The notes: generated by a model not told the origin, from the sequence alone. DNA of 64,000 nt from Sinorhizobium medicae (GCF_007827695.1 NZ_VITA01000022.1:1-64000); one strand, 5' to 3'. Positions 17,012-26,552 are shown, counted from the first letter of the stretch. A program made the numbers and translations.

Positions 17012-18421
17012 TCAGACGGAATAATACATGTCGTACTCGACGGGGTGCGGCGTCATTTCGAAGCGCATGACTTCCTGCATCTTCAGCTCGATGAAGGAGT
17101 CGATCTGATCGTCGTCGAACACGCCGCCGGCGGTCAGGAACTTGCGGTCCTTGTCGAGACTTTCAAGCGCTTCGCGCAGGCTGCCGCACACGGTCGGAAT
17201 CTTCTTCAGCTCCTTCGGGGGCAGGTCATAGAGGTCCTTGTCCATAGCCTTGCCGGGGTTGAGCTTGTTCTTGATGCCGTCGAGGCCGGCCATCAGCATG
17301 GCGGCAAAGGCGAGGTAGGGGTTCGCCGTCGGATCCGGAAAACGGACTTCGACACGCTTCGACTTCGGGTTGCTGCCGAATGGAATGCGGCAAGAGGCCG
17401 AGCGATTGCGTGCCGAATAGGCCAGCAGAACCGGTGCCTCATAGCCCGGGACCAGACGCTTGTAGGAGTTCGTCGACGGATTTGTGAAGGCGTTCAGAGC
17501 CTTGGCATGCTTGATGATGCCGCCGATGAAATAGAGGCAGGTTTCAGAAAGGCCGGCATACTCGTCGCCGGCAAAGGTCGGCTTGCCATCCTTCCAAATC
17601 GAGAGATGAACGTGCATGCCCGAGCCGTTGTCGCCGAAGATCGGCTTGGGCATGAAGGTGGCAGTCTTGCCATAGGCGTTGGCTACCTGGTGTACGACAT
17701 ATTTGTAGATCTGCATCTTGTCGGCGTTGCGGACGAGGGCATCGAATTTTATGCCGAGCTCATGCTGCGCCGCAGCCACTTCGTGGTGGTGCTTTTCCAC
17801 CGTGACGCCCATTTCGGTGAGCACGGTCAGCATTTCCGAGCGCATGTCCTGGCTGCTGTCGACCGGCGGAACGGGGAAATAGCCGCCCTTGACGCGGGGG
17901 CGGTGGCCGAGGTTGCCGGTCTCGTAGTCCGTGTCGTCATTGGAGGGCAGTTCGGAGCTGTCGAGCTTGAAGCCGGTATTGTACGGATCAGCCTTGTACT
18001 TGACGTCGTCGAAAACGAAGAACTCTGCTTCCGGGCCCACGAAAACCGTGTCGCCGATACCCGACGCCTTGAGATAGGCCTCTGCCTTCTTGGCCGTGCC
18101 GCGCGGATCGCGGTTATAGGCTTCGCCCGAAACCGGATCGAGGATATCGCAGAAGATGACCATGGTGGACTGCGCGAAGAACGGGTCCATATGGGCTGTT
18201 TCCGGATCAGGCATCAGCACCATGTCGGACTCGTTGATAGCCTTCCAGCCGCCGATCGAGGAACCATCGAACATCACGCCATCGGCGAACATGTCTTCGT
18301 CGACGCAGACGACGTCCATCGTCACGTGCTGCAGCTTGCCTTTGGGGTCGGTAAAGCGCAGGTCCACGAACTTGACGTCGTTTTCCTTGATCTGCTTCAG
18401 AACTTCACTCGCAGTCGTCAT
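17012..18421 (-). CDS. glnA: Glutamine synthetase type I (GlnA)
   Basis: 469 residues, the length of GSI-beta enzymes. '[20 protein letters not shown]' and '[17 protein letters not shown]' (ATP-binding loop) are present, and the adenylylation site appears as '[11 protein letters not shown]' with Tyr near residue 398. It converts glutamate, ammonia and ATP to glutamine as a cytoplasmic dodecamer. Activity is normally controlled by GlnE adenylylation signalled through GlnB, whose gene lies just upstream on the same strand. The ATG at 18421 ([10 protein letters not shown]) has AGGGAA upstream; an in-frame TTG nine bases earlier is less likely. Expression is probably from the sigma-54 promoter before glnB. 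Confidence 0.98.
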   Translation of the reverse strand: MTTASEVLKQIKENDVKFVDLRFTDPKGKLQHVTMDVVCVDEDMFADGVMFDGSSIGGWKAINESDMVLMPDPETAHMDPFFAQSTMVIFCDILDPVSGEAYNRDPRGTAKKAEAYLKASGIGDTVFVGPEAEFFVFDDVKYKADPYNTGFKLDSSELPSNDDTDYETGNLGHRPRVKGGYFPVPPVDSSQDMRSEMLTVLTEMGVTVEKHHHEVAAAQHELGIKFDALVRNADKMQIYKYVVHQVANAYGKTATFMPKPIFGDNGSGMHVHLSIWKDGKPTFAGDEYAGLSETCLYFIGGIIKHAKALNAFTNPSTNSYKRLVPGYEAPVLLAYSARNRSASCRIPFGSNPKSKRVEVRFPDPTANPYLAFAAMLMAGLDGIKNKLNPGKAMDKDLYDLPPKELKKIPTVCGSLREALESLDKDRKFLTAGGVFDDDQIDSFIELKMQEVMRFEMTPHPVEYDMYYSV

Positions 18422-18502
18422 TTGTTGCAATTCCCTGTGATGACGAGGATTGGAAACGGGGCCGGATGGCCCCGGATGTGGTAACGTCGCTTGGCGACGT
18501 GA

Positions 18503-19189
<687 letters not shown>

Positions 19190-20662
19190 ATGTCCCAGAC
19201 ACTTTCAAATATCTTTGTGACTCCGGCCGAAATGACATCGGTCGACAAGGATGCCGCCCATTCGGGAATCGACAGCTTCTCGCTCATGCGTTCAGCCGGA
19301 ACGGCCGTGTCGGCCGCCGCCTTGCGACTTTACCCGGGAGCCCTGCGGTTCGTGACGCTTTGCGGCCCCGGCAACAACGGTGGCGATGGCTATGTCGCCG
19401 CAGCCGCGCTGGCGGAAAGCGGCGCATGCGTCACGGTGTTCGCGCTTGGCGAGCCGGCGAAGTTGAAGGGCGATGCCGCAAGGGCGCGCGAACGGTGCGC
19501 GCTCGCGCCTGGACCGCTCGACGGTTACGAGCCGCAACCGGGCGACGTCGTTATCGATGCGCTTTTCGGGGCAGGGCTTGCGCGTGAGGTGCCCAAGCAG
19601 GCGAGAAACGTCATCGGCCGGGTGAACGCCAGTGGAGTACCGGTAGTCGCCGTCGACCTGCCATCCGGCATAGACGGGCGGACGGGTGAGATCCGTGGCG
19701 CAAGCTTCGTTGCGGCCCACACCGTAACGTTCATGGCTCCAAAGCCCGGCCATCTGCTGATGCCGGGTCGCGCCCGTTGCGGCACAATCGAAGTCTTCGA
19801 TATCGGCATCCCGGGGAGGTTCGTTGTCGGCAGGGCCGGTGATTTGCACATCAACACCCCCACGCTCTGGGAAGAGCACCTCGGCGCGCTCGATCCGGAG
19901 GCCCATAAATACAAGCGCGGTCATCTCGCAGTATTTTGCGGCGGATCGGCCTCGACCGGGGCCGCGCGATTGTCGGCGGCAGCCGGCCTGCGCGCTGGTG
20001 CCGGGCTCGTGACGCTTGCCTCTCCAGTGGAAGCGCTCGCTACGAACGCGTCGCATCTCACGGCCGTCATGCTCAAGGAGATCGACGGCACAGCCGACCT
20101 TAGCGCCTGGCTCAAGGACAAGCGGCTGAGCACTTTCGTTCTTGGCCCCGGTTTCGGGGTTGGCAAGACGGCACGGGACTTCGTGCTCATGCTTTGCGAC
20201 CGGGCGCTGGTCCTCGATGCCGACGGCATCACTTCGTTCAAAGAGGCGGAAGAGCAACTCTTCGACAGGATCGCGGAGGAGGGCGGCGAAGTGGTGATGA
20301 CGCCGCACGACGGTGAGTTTGGGCGTATTTTCCCCGGCATTGCTGCGGATACGGCTTTGTCAAAGATCGAGAAGGCACAGGCGGCAGCAAAACTCAGTCA
20401 TTCCGTGATCGTCTACAAGGGCCCGGATACCGTCATTGCCGCGCCTTCCGGCCGGGCGGCCGTCAATGTCAATGCGCCCCCCTGGCTTGCGACGGCAGGC
20501 TCCGGCGACGTGCTTGCCGGGATCATCGGAGCGCACCTGGCACAGGGCATGCCTTCATTCGAGGCAGCGGCGGCGGCAGTCTGGCGCCACGGCGAAGCAG
20601 GTGTCGCAGCTGGCCGTACGGCGACGGCCGAAATGCTCATCGAAAGCATGCCGCCGCTTTGA
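19190..20662 (+). CDS. nnrD: Bifunctional NAD(P)HX epimerase/dehydratase
   Basis: 490 residues with both domains of the YjeF family. The N-terminal epimerase (NnrE) domain, about residues 1-215, has 'CGPGNNGGDGYVAAA' near 61-75. The C-terminal ADP-dependent NAD(P)H-hydrate dehydratase (NnrD) domain has the ribokinase-like 'WLATAGSGDVLAGIIGAHLA' near 430-449. The enzyme repairs hydrated NADH and NADPH, damage products of cofactors. It is divergent from glnB across 348 bases. The ATG at 19190 gives the normal N-terminus (TPAEMTSVDKDAA), where the family aligns. Cytoplasmic. Confidence 0.95.
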   Translation: MSQTLSNIFVTPAEMTSVDKDAAHSGIDSFSLMRSAGTAVSAAALRLYPGALRFVTLCGPGNNGGDGYVAAAALAESGACVTVFALGEPAKLKGDAARARERCALAPGPLDGYEPQPGDVVIDALFGAGLAREVPKQARNVIGRVNASGVPVVAVDLPSGIDGRTGEIRGASFVAAHTVTFMAPKPGHLLMPGRARCGTIEVFDIGIPGRFVVGRAGDLHINTPTLWEEHLGALDPEAHKYKRGHLAVFCGGSASTGAARLSAAAGLRAGAGLVTLASPVEALATNASHLTAVMLKEIDGTADLSAWLKDKRLSTFVLGPGFGVGKTARDFVLMLCDRALVLDADGITSFKEAEEQLFDRIAEEGGEVVMTPHDGEFGRIFPGIAADTALSKIEKAQAAAKLSHSVIVYKGPDTVIAAPSGRAAVNVNAPPWLATAGSGDVLAGIIGAHLAQGMPSFEAAAAAVWRHGEAGVAAGRTATAEMLIESMPPL

Positions 20663-20693
20663 GAAAATGCTCCGATCTTTCCCCGAACGTGTT

Positions 20694-21191
20694 CTAACCG
20701 CGTGTGCCCTTGGCGATAGGCTCCTGGTAGGTGAAGCCCAGATCCCAAGGGAAGTAGATCCAAGTATCCTGGCTGACCTCGGTAACGAAAGTATCGACCA
20801 GCGGACGCCCTTTCGGCTTTGCGTAGACGGCGGCGAAATGCGCCTTTGGCAGCATCGCGCGAACCTCGGCGGCGGTTTTGCCGGTGTCTGTCAAATCGTC
20901 GACGATGAGAACGCCTTCGCCGCCGCTCTTGGCGATCTCCGGTGAGATGCTCTTCAGCACCTTCATCTGACCTTGCGTATCGTAGTCGTGATAGGAGGCG
21001 ATGCAGACCGTTTCGATCATCCGGATGTTAAGTTCCCGGCTTACGATCGCGGCCGGAACAAGGCCGCCGCGCGTGATGCAAACCATCGCGCGCCATTCCT
21101 GTCCGTTATCCGCTAGCCGCCAGGCCAGAGCGCGGGCGTCGCGATGGAATTGATCCCAGGATACGGGAAAGGCTTTCTCGGGAAGAGACAT
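20694..21191 (-). CDS. gpt: Xanthine phosphoribosyltransferase
   Basis: 165 residues. The PRPP-binding loop '[14 protein letters not shown]' is near residues 94-107, and the C-terminal '[12 protein letters not shown]' near 142-153 is typical of Gpt. The enzyme salvages xanthine (and guanine) with PRPP to form nucleotides. The ATG at 21191 ([14 protein letters not shown]) is chosen because it gives the alignable N-terminus; the frame is open to 21368 but the extra residues look like spacer sequence. It converges on nnrD, 31 bases away. Confidence 0.94.
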   Translation of the reverse strand: MSLPEKAFPVSWDQFHRDARALAWRLADNGQEWRAMVCITRGGLVPAAIVSRELNIRMIETVCIASYHDYDTQGQMKVLKSISPEIAKSGGEGVLIVDDLTDTGKTAAEVRAMLPKAHFAAVYAKPKGRPLVDTFVTEVSQDTWIYFPWDLGFTYQEPIAKGTRG

Positions 21192-21380
21192 GGCGGGCTC
21201 CGGCTTCTTTCCACTGTCCGTGGCAAGCGTTGCTGCAGGTCGGCGGCCACACGGCCGACGCTTTCGTGTCTGATGCAATAACGGCAATGAAGCCGAGAGT
21301 GCAAGGGCCAGTCCCGCCTGAGTGCCGCGATCCAGCGTTTTCGGCGAACGGGCCCCTTTAACGGCCAAGATCGGCCGACT

Positions 21381-22142
21381 TCAGGGCTGCTTTTCCTCAC
21401 GCAAGCGGCCGATCGCCTCGATCATCGAGATCACATCCGCTTCGGCTGCCGCAATGATCGCGGCGTCCCGACCGCGGATCACAATGTCGGTCGAGAAATT
21501 CTTACCGTCGAATTTCGGATAGGAGCCAATGCTCGTCTCGGGATTTTTCTTCTGCACCTCGGTGAGCGGAGCTCCGATATCGCCCTCGCCATAGGGAGAG
21601 CGAACGGTACGGGACTGGATCGGCGTGCCGGTCTCCAGGCTCGGCAGCAGCGCGTCGAGCATCGCTTGGAACACCTGGGGCACACCGGCCATGACGTAGA
21701 CGTTCTCGACGGCGAAGCCGGGCGCAGTCGACACCGGATTGGGAATATGAGTCGCGCCTGCGGGCATGCGGGCCATCCGCTTGCGCGCATCGGTGAAGTC
21801 CATGCCGCGTCGCTCGTACATCGCCCCAAGCAGGTCCATTGCCTTTGGATCGTGAATGCACTCGACGCCGAAGGCCCTGGAAATCGCATCGGCGGTGATA
21901 TCGTCATGGGTTGGACCTATGCCGCCCGATGTAAATACATGGTTGTAGCGGCTGCGCAGCGCATTGACCGCATCCACGATCGCTTCCTCGTCGTCGGCGA
22001 CGATACGCACCTCGCGCAAATCTATGCCAACCAGCGTCAGCATATCGGCAAGATGGCCGATGTTCTTGTCCTTGGTCCGGCCGGAGAGAAGCTCGTCGCC
22101 GATGGCGAGCATGGCGGCGGTGACGATCGTGGGGCTGGTCAT
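21381..22142 (-). CDS. Molybdopterin-binding (MoaB/Mog, CinA N-terminal-like) protein
   Basis: 253 residues, a single MoCF_biosynth domain. 'AIGDELLSGRTKDKNIGHLA' near residues 13-32 and 'FTSGGIGPTHDDITADA' near 70-86 match the amino-terminal half of CinA. The CinA C-terminal nicotinamide mononucleotide deamidase domain is absent, as is usual for the stand-alone alphaproteobacterial form. Possible roles are a pyrophosphatase acting on nucleotide conjugates or a cofactor-repair function; the exact substrate is not known. The start MTSPTIVTAAML at 22142 is chosen from family alignment, since the frame runs open far upstream to 23006 over the wrbA gene. It lies 189 bases upstream of gpt on the same strand. 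Confidence 0.88.
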   Translation of the reverse strand: MTSPTIVTAAMLAIGDELLSGRTKDKNIGHLADMLTLVGIDLREVRIVADDEEAIVDAVNALRSRYNHVFTSGGIGPTHDDITADAISRAFGVECIHDPKAMDLLGAMYERRGMDFTDARKRMARMPAGATHIPNPVSTAPGFAVENVYVMAGVPQVFQAMLDALLPSLETGTPIQSRTVRSPYGEGDIGAPLTEVQKKNPETSIGSYPKFDGKNFSTDIVIRGRDAAIIAAAEADVISMIEAIGRLREEKQP

Positions 22143-22304
22143 GGATTGCTCCGGTCGTATTCGGGCCGCGAACGCGACCTCGTCATTGTTGAAGAAAGCT
22201 GAACAGTCTGTCGACCATCCCTGCGCTGGCGGCTGCTCGCGTTTTGATAGATCCTCCCGTCCGCGGCGATCAAGCGGATTTGCCGGACATGAAGGAGTAT
22301 CGCT

Positions 22305-22907
22305 TTGGCTAGAGTACTGGTTCTTTACTATTCGGCCTATGGCCATATCGAGACGATGGCGCACGCGGTCGCGGAAGGTGCGAAATCGGCGGGTGCCGAA
22401 GTGACCGTCAAGCGCGTTCCCGAACTCGTGCCCGAGGACGTGGCGAAAGCCTCCCATTTTAAGCTCGACCAGTCCGCACCGGTTGCAACGGTCGAGGAAC
22501 TGGCGGATTACGACGCGATCATATTCGGCGCGGGCACGCGTTACGGTACCGTTGCTTCGCAGATGCGCAACTTCATCGACCAGACCGGCAGCCTTTGGGC
22601 CGGTGGAAAGCTCGTCGGTAAGGTGGGCTCCGCCTTCACCTCGTCGGCGACACAGCACGGCGGCCAGGAATCGACAATTCTGGGCCTCATTCCCACTATG
22701 ATGCATCACGGCATGGTGGTCGTCGGCCTTCCCTATGCTTTCCAGGGCCAAATGGGCGTCGAGGAAGTCAAGGGCGGATCGCCCTATGGCGCTTCGACGA
22801 TTACCGGCGGCGATGGCTCGCGCCAACCGTCTGCCGTGGAGCTGGAAGCGGCGCGCTTTCAGGGTGCCCATGTCGCCAAGATTGCCGCAAAACTCGCGGT
22901 CGGATGA
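22305..22907 (+). CDS. wrbA: NAD(P)H:quinone oxidoreductase WrbA
   Basis: 200 residues, the normal WrbA length. A flavodoxin-like fold begins '[17 protein letters not shown]' (FMN phosphate loop, residues 3-19), followed by '[14 protein letters not shown]' near 77-90 and 'STQHGG'-like '[10 protein letters not shown]' near 114-123. WrbA is a tetrameric FMN enzyme that reduces quinones by two electrons and protects against redox stress. The start is a TTG at 22305, supported by AAGGAG upstream and by the conserved M-A-(R/K)-VLVLYYS N-terminus. Confidence 0.95.
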   Translation: MARVLVLYYSAYGHIETMAHAVAEGAKSAGAEVTVKRVPELVPEDVAKASHFKLDQSAPVATVEELADYDAIIFGAGTRYGTVASQMRNFIDQTGSLWAGGKLVGKVGSAFTSSATQHGGQESTILGLIPTMMHHGMVVVGLPYAFQGQMGVEEVKGGSPYGASTITGGDGSRQPSAVELEAARFQGAHVAKIAAKLAVG

Positions 22908-23222
22908 TCCGCCTTTCGACGTTTGCGCGCGGCTCCCCTTGGGCCGTGCGTTCCTCTTGGGGCGAGGGGTCGTGTCCCGCCCTTCCGTCGTGACCGCGAG
23001 GCGCAATCCCGCCTGCAGACGCTCGTAAATGTGTCCCCAAACGGCGATTTTGTGTTAACATCGCACCATCCGGATCAGAAATGCCCAACAGTGCCGTGCG
23101 GCTTTTGAGACCCGCAAGGTCGTTGCAGCGGTTTGAACGGCAGTCTTAGGAGGAACGCAGGGGCCGCGCGGCGTGGCCCTTCGGGGCAGTGGACTGTCCT
23201 TGAATATCCATGGGAGTGAAGG
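22908..23222. other. Intergenic region between wrbA and the DUF2188 gene
   Basis: 315 bases with no convincing ORF. It contains GGAGGAAC near 23149 and a GC-rich stretch after it, but no -10 element at the proper distance for an EcfG promoter. No RNA gene or repeat was recognised. Confidence 0.5.
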
Positions 23223-23465
23223 ATGGTGCGGATCACTTATTCCATCGTTCCACACGATGGCGGCTGGGCCTACAAAGCAGCCAATGCATATTCAGAGCCC
23301 TTTCCCAGTCGCGAGATGGCCCTGGCGGCCGCCAAGGCTGCAGCGGCCGAACAGCAGGTCGGCGGCGACGACGAGGAAATCAGCTTTCAGGATGAGAAGG
23401 GAAACTGGCATTTCGAACATGCCGACGGCGGCGACCGGCCCGAAGCAACCGTAGAGGACGGCTGA
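23223..23465 (+). CDS. DUF2188 domain-containing protein
   Basis: 80 residues. 'YSIVPHDGGWAYKAANAYSE' near residues 6-25 and the later 'FPSREMALAAAKAAAAEQQ' match the DUF2188 pattern (a short repeat-like beta fold seen in many rhizobial proteins). No signal peptide. The ATG follows GTGAAGG closely. Function is unknown; homologues often occur among stress-induced small genes, and this one opens a cluster of such genes. The C-terminus is acidic. Confidence 0.75.
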   Translation: MVRITYSIVPHDGGWAYKAANAYSEPFPSREMALAAAKAAAAEQQVGGDDEEISFQDEKGNWHFEHADGGDRPEATVEDG

Positions 23466-23549
23466 ATACTTGCGCTGAAGGAAGATTGCCCGGGCCAGTT
23501 GTCATCGCCATGGCCCGCTACTCGGCGACTGAAGCGACGGAGAATTTCC

Positions 23550-23768
23550 ATGCATTACAATGTTCAGATCTTCACCTGGACTGCTCGCCTGGGCGTTCAC
23601 CAGGTTGGCTCGGTCATCGAGATAGACGCGCCCAATCCAAAGGCGGCGGCGGTTTCGCTGCTTGGATTACGGTTAGACGAGACCGGCGAGTCGTCAAGAT
23701 TGGCAGTCAGGGTGTGGAGAGGCGAGGACGCCACGAAAGCCGACTGCGATTGTTTCTACTATCATTAG
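23550..23768 (+). CDS. Hypothetical protein, 72 residues
   Basis: Starts at the ATG at 23550 (MHYNVQIFTWTAR); an open frame upstream to 23499 is not preferred. The predicted protein has alternating hydrophobic and polar residues typical of a small alpha/beta domain ('VGSVIEIDAPNPKAAAVSLL' near residues 19-38) and a cysteine-containing end (DCDCFYYH). I do not recognise the family. It lies 84 bases after the DUF2188 gene, and its layout (a short query strand followed by an A/K-rich helix) is similar to that gene. Confidence 0.55.
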   Translation: MHYNVQIFTWTARLGVHQVGSVIEIDAPNPKAAAVSLLGLRLDETGESSRLAVRVWRGEDATKADCDCFYYH

Positions 23769-23820
23769 GCCGGTTCACGGCGTGACGCATCGCCTTTGAC
23801 GAGCTCCCGCTCATCGTTTG

Positions 23821-24078
23821 TCATGCCTGTCTCTTTTGCTGATGAGTCTGGCTTATGAAGGCTTGACCAGCTCGAAAGAGGTGCGTCTCGTCCTTTGTGC
23901 CAGCCTGATATTCCCGGATCAGCATCCTCCCGAACCGCTGAGCCTGCGCGCTCTCGCGAGGCCATCGCTGTTCGCGGCACAGGCTATCGAATACGCGCTG
24001 CAGCGCGTCGAGGTCCTCCGGCAGCAAGGCTATGCCGCCGAACGCTTGCAGTGAACGCACGCCCCCACCCTCCGTCAT
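23821..24078 (-). CDS. Conserved small hypothetical protein
   Basis: 85 residues from the ATG at 24078; a GTG at 24090 is an alternative. 'LLPEDLDALQRVFDSLCREQ' near residues 18-37 followed by 'WPRESAQAQRFGRMLIREYQ' near 39-58 and 'GTKDETHLF' is a pattern I associate with short rhizobial proteins of unknown function, probably all-helical. It is soluble, with no signal peptide. It lies on the opposite strand to its neighbours. The recognisable amphipathic helices argue that it is real; no role can be given. Confidence 0.6.
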   Translation of the reverse strand: MTEGGGVRSLQAFGGIALLPEDLDALQRVFDSLCREQRWPRESAQAQRFGRMLIREYQAGTKDETHLFRAGQAFISQTHQQKRQA

Positions 24079-24134
24079 CGATCGAAACACTCTGTCAAGC
24101 CCTGCATTATCTTGCCATTGACACGCCGCGATTG

Positions 24135-24156
24135 AACCCCTGACGAATCAGGGGTT
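24135..24156. repeat. Perfect hairpin AACCCCTGA-CGAA-TCAGGGGTT
   Basis: Nine-base arms around a CGAA tetraloop, in the gap between two divergent small genes. No T-run follows on either strand, so it is more likely an operator or an RNA structure than an intrinsic terminator. Confidence 0.5.
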
Positions 24157-24192
24157 GATGAATTTCCTGGGCGAATGCCATTCGTCAAATGA

Positions 24193-24217
24193 GGAACCTT
24201 CAGAAATGTCCGGGGTT
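24193..24217 (+). promoter_or_regulatory. Candidate EcfG/RpoE2 general stress promoter
   Basis: GGAAC followed after 16 bases by GGTT, close to the EcfG/RpoE2 consensus GGAAC-N16-17-CGTT of alphaproteobacteria. It lies 31 bases upstream of the ATG at 24248. A second copy with identical spacing precedes the gene at 25125-25364. Confidence 0.6.
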
Positions 24218-24247
24218 GAACTGGCGAAAGCCAGAAAGGACCGAGTC

Positions 24248-24493
24248 ATGAGCAACCCCAAAGATGATGATCTGACCAATCAGCCCATGCCATCCCCCAC
24301 ATGGAAACCGACGCCGAAGAGCATGGACATGGACCCGCAGCCGCTTCCGGAGCAGGCGGCGGCGTCCGGCACGGAGGATGCCGATGTGCCCCCCGCCAGG
24401 AGCGGCAAATCCGAAAAGAAAGAGAAACCGGTCGAGGGAGCAGGAGCTGACAATCCGGTCCACCACACCGGCCGAATTCCACCTGGACGCTGA
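24248..24493 (+). CDS. Hypothetical low-complexity hydrophilic protein
   Basis: 81 residues, rich in Pro, Lys, Asp and Glu, with no hydrophobic core ('PMPSPTWKPTPKSMDMDPQP' near residues 14-33, 'SGKSEKKEKPVEGAGADN' near 52-69). It is probably intrinsically disordered. It starts at the ATG at 24248; the upstream open frame to 24155 crosses the putative promoter and is not used. The EcfG-like promoter 31 bases upstream suggests general-stress induction. I do not recognise a domain. Confidence 0.6.
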   Translation: MSNPKDDDLTNQPMPSPTWKPTPKSMDMDPQPLPEQAAASGTEDADVPPARSGKSEKKEKPVEGAGADNPVHHTGRIPPGR

Positions 24494-24654
24494 CTGTCTC
24501 GCCGTTGGCGCCGGCCTTGCCCGCGTGCTTCAAAAGCGATCTAATCCCCGCGATTCACGAGTATCAGTTGCTCGGGATACAGGTATCCGTGTTCCCATGT
24601 CAGGCATTTATACTTTGCCTGCCTGGGAATCGTATCAGCGTTTGGAGGAAATGC

Positions 24655-25044
24655 ATGTTCTACGCGATATTGGCTTATCACGAGGAAGAGATCGTCGAAT
24701 CCTGGACCAGGGAAGCTGACGCAGAGTTGATGGACGAGTTGCTGCAAGTTAATGACCGCCTCGTCCGCGCGAAGCGTTTGGGCCCCGCCGCACGGCTCGG
24801 CTCGACAAAGAGCGCTGTGACGTTGCGCGGAGAGGGCGCCGGCATGGTCATCGACGGTCCCTTTGCCGAAACAAAGGAACAGTTGCTCGGGCTCTACGTC
24901 GTGGATTGCCCAAGCATTGAAGCCGCCGTCGAGACTGCGCGTGAGCTGCGGCGCGTCAATCCAACCGCAGTGTATGAAATCAGACCGATTTCTCTCTATC
25001 TGCCCGGTGCTACGCTTTCGGCACCTGCCGACGATCCAGCTTGA
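24655..25044 (+). CDS. YCII/DGPF-domain protein (YciI-like)
   Basis: 129 residues. 'MFYAILAYHEEEIVESW' opens the protein, and the family motif appears as 'MVIDGPFAETKEQLLGLYVV' near residues 63-82 (the DGPF motif), then 'CPSIEAAVETARELRRVNP' near 85-103. This places it in the DGPF group of YCII-related proteins, often paired with ECF sigma factors. No sigma gene is adjacent here. The ATG at 24655 is chosen because GGAGGAA lies just upstream; another ATG at 24651 is out of frame. It ends at a bidirectional terminator. Confidence 0.87.
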   Translation: MFYAILAYHEEEIVESWTREADAELMDELLQVNDRLVRAKRLGPAARLGSTKSAVTLRGEGAGMVIDGPFAETKEQLLGLYVVDCPSIEAAVETARELRRVNPTAVYEIRPISLYLPGATLSAPADDPA

Positions 25045-25092
25045 GCTGGTGAGGCGGGAAGGGGATAAAACCATCCTTGGCTGAAGTTTCGG

Positions 25093-25116
25093 GCGAGCCG
25101 CCGAACGGCGGCTCGC
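25093..25116. terminator. Bidirectional hairpin between convergent genes
   Basis: GCGAGCCGCC and GGCGGCTCGC form a perfect 10-bp stem with a GAAC loop, between the YCII gene (plus) and the small membrane protein gene (minus). The T-content after it is modest on both strands. Confidence 0.6.
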
Positions 25117-25124
25117 TTCGATGT

Positions 25125-25364
25125 TTATTGCTGTGCGCCCCCCGACGGTGCTGCCGTTCCCTCTCCGCCTGCGGGCGCCTGCGGCGCCTCGACAGGCACG
25201 TTCACATCGACGTTGGTATCTCCACCGCCACCTCCGGTTCCATCGAACAGATCGCCGCCAAACAGGAACAAGGCGCCGACAATCAGTAGAACCAGGATTA
25301 CCGCGACGGCCCAACCGCCGCCACTGCCCCCCGTATTGACTACTGTTGGTCCTCTATCAGCCAT
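25125..25364 (-). CDS. Small single-span membrane protein
   Basis: 79 residues. One membrane helix (GWAVAVILVLLIVGALFLFG, about residues 17-36) is preceded by a short Gly-rich cytoplasmic segment and followed by a Gly-rich, then Pro/Ala-rich tail ('VDVNVPVEAPQAPAGG'). Such Gly-flanked small membrane proteins are common in rhizobia and have no assigned function. The ATG at 25364 has AAGGAG upstream. An EcfG-type promoter lies 35 bases before the start, suggesting stress induction. Confidence 0.75.
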   Translation of the reverse strand: MADRGPTVVNTGGSGGGWAVAVILVLLIVGALFLFGGDLFDGTGGGGGDTNVDVNVPVEAPQAPAGGEGTAAPSGGAQQ

Positions 25365-25398
25365 TTAGGAAACTCCTTGATCAATCTTGCTCGAAGAA

Positions 25399-25423
25399 AA
25401 CCGTCACGACAGAATTAAGTTCC
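25399..25423 (-). promoter_or_regulatory. Candidate EcfG/RpoE2 general stress promoter
   Basis: On the minus strand GGAAC is followed after 16 bases by GGTT, the same sequence and spacing as at 24193-24217. It precedes the small membrane protein gene by about 35 bases. Confidence 0.65.
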
Positions 25424-25479
25424 AAGTAGACAAACAATAGATTCCGTAGGTCTGGCGGCGCCGGCCTTTATTATGAAAC

Positions 25480-25698
25480 CTAGTATCTATAGTAAGTCGG
25501 CCGACCGTCGCGCTTGCGCTTGATCTCTTCCTTGTATTCGTCGTCGCCCCACTTGAGCTCGATTTTGCAGCGACCGCGACGATATTCTTCCTTGAAGGCT
25601 CTGCGCTCGGAGCGAGTCTCTCCAAAGTGGAAGCCTCCTCTCCAGCGACCGTGCCCGCTCTCATCCTTCCACGGATCGGCGTAGGCCGTACCGGTCAT
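25480..25698 (-). CDS. Hypothetical exported basic protein with a damaged or non-canonical start
   Basis: The open part from the ATG at 25698 encodes 72 residues: '...TAYADPWKDESGHGRWRGG' then a strongly charged segment (RRAFKEEYRRGRCKIELKW). The frame upstream of this ATG encodes a signal-peptide-like run (RAIIATAIGALLRV) reaching back to a TAG, with no ATG, GTG or TTG. A well-placed ATG behind AGGAGCAGG at 25744 is in another frame and hits a stop after five codons. This suggests a frameshift in the leader or an ATT start. A weak EcfG-like element (GGAAA-N17-CGTT) lies at 25772-25797. Function is unknown. Confidence 0.5.
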   Translation of the reverse strand: MTGTAYADPWKDESGHGRWRGGFHFGETRSERRAFKEEYRRGRCKIELKWGDDEYKEEIKRKRDGRPTYYRY

Positions 25699-26042
25699 GA
25701 CCCTGAGTAAAGCGCCAATGGCGGTTGCTATAATCGCACGCTCATCGTCCTGCTCCTACACATCGGGACCAAACGCATCCCGAAGGCCTTGGTTTCCGAG
25801 GGGACCGTTCTGCCAGCGGCAGGCAAAGTCCTATCGGACCTTAGTCCGACTTCGTGATCGCAATAGTCCTAGGCGAACGGCCTGGCGGATCCTTCGGCAA
25901 AATTTCGAGTTGTCACTCCGAGCGGCACCCTCGTCCGCCGCTCGGGTGAGTGAATGCCGCGGGACTGCCCGAGCCGAACCTTCCGGACAGCCCGAGGCGC
26001 ACTCATCTGACAATGATCCACAGTCCGGAAGGAGCCTGGTCG

Positions 26043-26237
26043 ATGCGCGATAAACACGATTTTGAATGGGCTGAGCAAAGGGCAGCTACCGGTCTGCCCG
26101 TAAGTGTAATGCTGTTATCTCTGCTGACGATTGTCGTTTATCTGATCGTCGGCAGTGCCTTCATGGAGAGCCCGAACCGGGTAGCCACGGCTTATGCTCC
26201 TCAGCCTGCCGAGGCAATTCCAGTCGCCAAGGAATAG
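26043..26237 (+). CDS. Small membrane protein, 64 residues
   Basis: The chosen start is the ATG at 26043 (MRDKHDFEWAEQR), nine bases after GGAAGGAG; an in-frame ATG at 26013 lacks such a site. One membrane helix is predicted (VSVMLLSLLTIVVYLIVGSA, about residues 20-39), with a short C-terminal tail rich in Ala and Pro. I do not recognise the family. It is the last of the cluster of small genes that begins near 23.2 kb. Confidence 0.6.
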   Translation: MRDKHDFEWAEQRAATGLPVSVMLLSLLTIVVYLIVGSAFMESPNRVATAYAPQPAEAIPVAKE

Positions 26238-26398
26238 GCGCCCCGACTGTTGAATCCCGGTTGATTCGTCAGAGAAGCCGGGCCACGTTCACCCGTCGCC
26301 GGCGCGTGGCTCAGCGGAAGCCGTGTTCTCGCAATACGAAAAAAGCATCGCTCAGGTCTTCCCAAAAGGAAGGCGCTAAGATACTGAAATCACTGATT

Positions 26399-26484
26399 GC
26401 GGACGTGGCGAAACTGGTAGACGCAAGGGACTTAAAATCCCTCGGCCTTAGGCTGTACGGGTTCGATTCCCGTCGTCCGCACCA
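26399..26484 (+). tRNA. tRNA-Leu (anticodon UAA)
   Basis: 86 bases including an encoded CCA. The acceptor arms GCGGACG and CGTCCGC pair fully. The long variable arm typical of class II tRNAs is present, the anticodon loop is CTTAAAA with UAA, and the T-loop reads GGGTTCGATTCCC. Confidence 0.96.
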
Positions 26485-26552
26485 AAAACAACTGGAATAT
26501 CATCCGGGTCCAGGTCGATTGAGGCCACCGGTACACCGAAGCCCGCACTCTC

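Noticed and set aside
23140..23175. GGAAC upstream of the DUF2188 gene as an EcfG promoter
   Set aside because: No GTT element at the 16-17 base spacing.
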